Shown piece by piece: positions 61,422 through 64,000 of a DNA stretch of 64,000 nt. The DNA is from an uncultured Roseovarius sp. (GTDB lineage: Bacteria; Pseudomonadota; Alphaproteobacteria; Rhodobacterales; Rhodobacteraceae). The notes beneath the pieces were generated by a model, which did not search any database, was not told where the DNA came from, and saw only the letters and a list, made by a program, of their open reading frames with translations. The stretch covers positions 310,001-374,000 of the forward strand of contig CANMFU010000001.1 in NCBI GenBank assembly GCA_947497295.1, read 5' to 3'. Position 1 is the first letter of the stretch. Each line of letters starts with the position of its first letter. The translations under genes were made by a program, and so were the position numbers.

Positions 61422-61820
61422 ATGAGGGATTTGATCCGGTATTTGCTGCCGCCCATCGTGCTGCTCTGCGGCGCCTGCAACATGCCCGGTCCCGCCTTTC
61501 GCGGAACCGAAGCCACACGCATCACTGTGGCAGGCTCGACATTCGATGTGCGGGTGGACGGGCTGCGTGCGGAGGCGATTCGCGTGAACATGCAATGGGC
61601 GCCGCGCCTTGATACCGTGGGGCCGCAAGGTGTGGCGGCCATCGAACGCGTTTCAGGCTGCCGCGTGCGAAAGCTGGACGGCGACGCAGCGCTGATGACG
61701 GCGCGTTTGGATTGCGGCCAGCCGCTGGCGCCTTTGCCGCGCGGCAATACCTATGACTGCGATGTGTATAAGATTGTCGACGGTCTGGCCGAATTGACAT
61801 GCGAGGCAGTGCAATACTGA
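61422..61820 (+). CDS. Small putative lipoprotein, unknown function
   Basis: A 132-residue protein. The start MRDLIRYLLPPIVLLCGAC is a lipoprotein signal with lipobox LCGAC. The mature part has a beta-rich N-terminal segment (RITVAGSTFDVRVDG) and three cysteines in the C-terminal half (GCRVRK, DCGQ, DCDVY, TCEAV). I recognise no family. It stands alone on the plus strand after the preT promoter region. Cysteine number suggests disulfides in the periplasm. Confidence 0.65.
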   Translation: MRDLIRYLLPPIVLLCGACNMPGPAFRGTEATRITVAGSTFDVRVDGLRAEAIRVNMQWAPRLDTVGPQGVAAIERVSGCRVRKLDGDAALMTARLDCGQPLAPLPRGNTYDCDVYKIVDGLAELTCEAVQY

Positions 61821-61928
61821 CACGGTATCGCTCTCGCATCGCGTGATATGGTGTTTTGCAGTGCTTGAATATCGCCCATATTTGCGCGATAGCAGGCTAT
61901 GGGCAGCATCGCCCGCGAGGATATAGTC

Positions 61929-62120
61929 ATGAATTACAAGGCACAGGGCGCCCCCAAGATGGGCCGCAACGCACCGCGCCACGCCGAACATAACGCACCC
62001 GGATCGGATCAGGATCCGTTTGGCCAGCGCTCGGGCGGTCGGCCCAGCAAGGCTGAGTTGCTGGCGCGGATGAAAGCGGCGCAAGATGAGCGTAGCAAAG
62101 AGGGCAGCAAAGATAGCTGA
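61929..62120 (+). CDS. Small 63-residue basic protein, unknown
   Basis: A 63-residue hydrophilic protein: MNYKAQGAPKMGRNAPRH, a glycine/serine-rich middle, then RSGGRPSKAELLARMKAAQDERSK, a helical basic end. AGGA lies before the ATG. The frame is conserved-looking but I recognise no family. It sits between the lipoprotein and a GNAT gene. Nucleic acid or protein binding is only a guess from charge. Confidence 0.55.
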   Translation: MNYKAQGAPKMGRNAPRHAEHNAPGSDQDPFGQRSGGRPSKAELLARMKAAQDERSKEGSKDS

Positions 62121-62150
62121 GATCGGCGGCGTTGCCGTCTAGACAAACGT

Positions 62151-62600
62151 CTAAAGCGTCTTTTGCATATAGACGCTGACGGCGTTTGGAGCGTAATCGC
62201 CAAACCGCTCGCAGCGGATGAAGCCGTGGCGCTCATACAGGCGGATCGCACTGTCCAGAGCCTCGCCCGTCTCCAGCCGCAGAATGGACGCGCCCAGGCT
62301 CCGCGCATGATCTTCCAGCGCGCGCAACACGGCGGCGGCCACCCCTCGCCCTCTTGCAGCGGCGGCCGTAAACATAGACTTGATCTCGCAGTAGCCGTCC
62401 ATCTGGACAAGCGCACCGGTTGCCAACACCGTGCTGCCATCGCGCGCGGTGATGAAATAAACCTCCGGCGCGGAAAGGGCTTCGAAGCCGAGGAAGAAGT
62501 TGTCCTCCGGCTCGAACAGCTGCTGCATCAGCGCGTGGCTTTGTTCCAGCAGCGCACGGGGGGCGGGGTCCAGGGGATTGGAGGGCGCGACGATCAACAT
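62151..62600 (-). CDS. GNAT family N-acetyltransferase
   Basis: A 149-residue acetyltransferase. The acetyl-CoA loop reads FTAAAARGRGVAAAVLRALEDHARSLGA (about 77-104; R/Q-x-x-G-x-G/A form), and the C-terminal strand is YERHGFIRCERFGDY. The N-terminus varies as usual. Substrate cannot be told. It is convergent with the small gene at 61929 and divergent from smc across 161 bp. Confidence 0.9.
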   Translation of the reverse strand: MLIVAPSNPLDPAPRALLEQSHALMQQLFEPEDNFFLGFEALSAPEVYFITARDGSTVLATGALVQMDGYCEIKSMFTAAAARGRGVAAAVLRALEDHARSLGASILRLETGEALDSAIRLYERHGFIRCERFGDYAPNAVSVYMQKTL

Positions 62601-62761
62601 GGGCTCAGATGTGGCGCGGCCGAGATAGCAAAGTCAAGTGCCGCGTGCGGGCGGTTCAGCTGGCGGCAGATCAGGACGTTTGACATTGACAGCCCGCCCT
62701 CCCGGTCGCCACATTGCGCCTTGTCACGAAACCAAGATAACCCGAACGGAACCCAGCCCCA

Positions 62762-64000
62762 TTGCGTTTTTCCAAGCTTAGACTGACCGGCTTCAAAAGC
62801 TTTGTCGACCCGACCGATCTGATCATCGGGGACGGGCGCACAGGCGTTGTCGGTCCCAACGGGTGCGGCAAGTCCAACCTGCTGGAGGCATTGCGCTGGG
62901 TCATGGGCGAGAACCGGCCAACCGCAATGCGGGGGGCTGGGATGGAGGATGTGATCTTTGCCGGATCGGGTTCGCGCGGTGCGCGCAATTTTGCCGAGGT
63001 GACAATCCATATCGACAACGCGGACCGTCTGGCGCCCGCCGGTTTCAACGATGCCGATCATATCGAGATCGTGCGCCGCATCACCCGTGACGTCGGCAGC
63101 GCCTATCAGGTCAATGGCAAGGACGTGCGCGCGCGCGACGTCCAAATGCTGTTCGCGGATGCCTCGACCGGCGCCCATTCGCCGGCCTTGGTTCGACAGG
63201 GCCAGATTTCCGAGCTGATCAACGCCAAGCCAAAATCGCGCCGCCGCATTCTGGAGGAAGCCGCCGGCATCTCTGGTCTCTATCAGCGCCGCCACGAGGC
63301 CGAACTGAAGCTGCGCGGCGCCGAGGCCAATCTGACCCGCGTCGATGACACGGTTGACCAATTGGCCAACCAATTGGCGACACTGGCCCGGCAGGCCCGG
63401 CAGGCTGCCCGTTACCGGACCATCGGGGATGATCTGCGCGCTGCCGAAGGACTGCTGCTCTATCGTCGCTGGCGCGAGGCGGATGAGGCATTAAGCGCCG
63501 CGCGCGCTGAGCTGCGCGAGCGTATCGCGATCACTGCGCGGGCCGAGGCCGCCGCGCGCGAAGCCGCCAAAGCCAGCAGAGCGGCCGACGAAGCCCTGCC
63601 GGGCCTGCGCGAAGAAGAGGCGATTGCCGCCGCCGTCCTGCAACGCCTGACAGCGGAGCAAGCCAGCATCGCCGATCAGACAGCCGCCGCCCGCGTCCGG
63701 ATCGAAACGCTAGAGGGCCGTATTGCGCAGCTTGACCGTGACTTTGAGCGTGAAGCGGGATTGAACCGCGATGCGGACGACACGATCAAGCGGCTCGACT
63801 GGGAGCAGGCGCAATTGGTCAAGGCTGATGAGGGCCACGACGATCGGCTGGCCGCAGCCGCCGAAGCGGCGCGCGAGGCCAGTCAGGTGTTACAGGACCG
63901 CGAACGCGATCTGGCCATCCTGACGGAAGATGTCGCGCGTCTGTCGGCCAGACATCAGTCTGCTGCGCGGCTGGTGTCTGACAGCCGCAAAATGCTGGAG
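62762..64000 (+). CDS. smc: Chromosome segregation protein SMC, N-terminal part
   Basis: 413 codons open to the right edge. The head domain starts LRFSKLRLTGFKSFVDP. Walker A is VGPNGCGKSNLLEALRWVMGE (about residues 28-48). The Q-loop region RQGQISELINAKPKSRR and EEAAGISGLYQRR follow, then a long coiled coil begins (about 175 on; Ala/Glu/Arg-rich). SMC with ScpAB compacts and segregates chromosomes. The start is TTG 62762, with an imperfect ribosome site. The protein would be about 1150 residues; the rest is outside. Confidence 0.95.
   Translation, partial: MRFSKLRLTGFKSFVDPTDLIIGDGRTGVVGPNGCGKSNLLEALRWVMGENRPTAMRGAGMEDVIFAGSGSRGARNFAEVTIHIDNADRLAPAGFNDADHIEIVRRITRDVGSAYQVNGKDVRARDVQMLFADASTGAHSPALVRQGQISELINAKPKSRRRILEEAAGISGLYQRRHEAELKLRGAEANLTRVDDTVDQLANQLATLARQARQAARYRTIGDDLRAAEGLLLYRRWREADEALSAARAELRERIAITARAEAAAREAAKASRAADEALPGLREEEAIAAAVLQRLTAEQASIADQTAAARVRIETLEGRIAQLDRDFEREAGLNRDADDTIKRLDWEQAQLVKADEGHDDRLAAAAEAAREASQVLQDRERDLAILTEDVARLSARHQSAARLVSDSRKMLE

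Overview
The window reads as a chromosome segment of a Rhodobacterales alphaproteobacterium (Roseobacter type). The evidence is the high G+C coding pattern, the pckA / chvI-chvG-hprK-rapZ-PTS arrangement typical of that order, an alphaproteobacterial short HprK, and cobalamin riboswitches. There are no rRNA or tRNA genes, CRISPR arrays or intact insertion sequences that I can see.

Layout. 1-4250 is a small accessory island, visibly more AT-rich than the rest. It holds a membrane-anchored dCTP-deaminase/dUTPase-fold protein divergent from a dCMP-deaminase-like enzyme, a C5 cytosine methyltransferase divergent from a Vsr endonuclease, and a truncated tyrosine-recombinase gene at the right edge. 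4.6-9.06 kb is an RND efflux pair. 9.5-13.8 kb holds a truncated hemoglobin, a c-type cytochrome, a PHA synthase and a TetR regulator. 13.8-19.0 kb is a decayed YhiI/RbbA/YhhJ-like ABC export operon, broken in every gene. 19.2-22.4 kb holds a GbcAB-like Rieske oxygenase system flanked by two cobalamin riboswitches; one lies directly upstream of gbcA and the other precedes an unknown 100-residue protein. 22.5-25.5 kb is a QseBC-like two-component system divergent from a membrane thioredoxin, with a CTTAAG-N5-CTTAAG box between them. 25.5-32.7 kb is a sulfide/persulfide/sulfite module: two ETHE1-like persulfide dioxygenases, a phosphatase-SQR fusion, SulP, two YeeE/YedE channels, a DUF2892 protein and a Crp/Fnr regulator. 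32.9-35.5 kb is a cyanide-insensitive-type bd oxidase with a 37-residue third subunit. 35.5-40.8 kb is molybdenum cofactor maturation (an unusual MoeA fusion, MobB, MobA, FdhD) and AzlCD. 41.2-50.1 kb is the conserved core: pckA, chvIG, hprK, rapZ, PTS EIIA, HPr, an acyltransferase and aroA. 50.2-61.3 kb is a reductive pyrimidine-degradation regulon: PreTA, dihydropyrimidinase, ureidopropionase-like amidohydrolase, an ABC importer and a RutR-like regulator with two candidate operators. The right end holds small proteins, a GNAT acetyltransferase and the start of smc.

How the parts fit. Three regulatory links can be read from the DNA. A TetR operator (core TAGTAAT-y-GAT-y-ACTA) occurs before both the tetR gene and the RND pump 8 kb away. 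RutR-like boxes occur before the amidohydrolase-led operon and before preTA. Cobalamin riboswitches tie the Rieske oxygenase to B12 status. The most unusual candidates are the B12-switched oxygenase locus, the deaminase/DCD-fold pair in the island, and a small gene with a perfect 18-bp inverted repeat inside its coding sequence.
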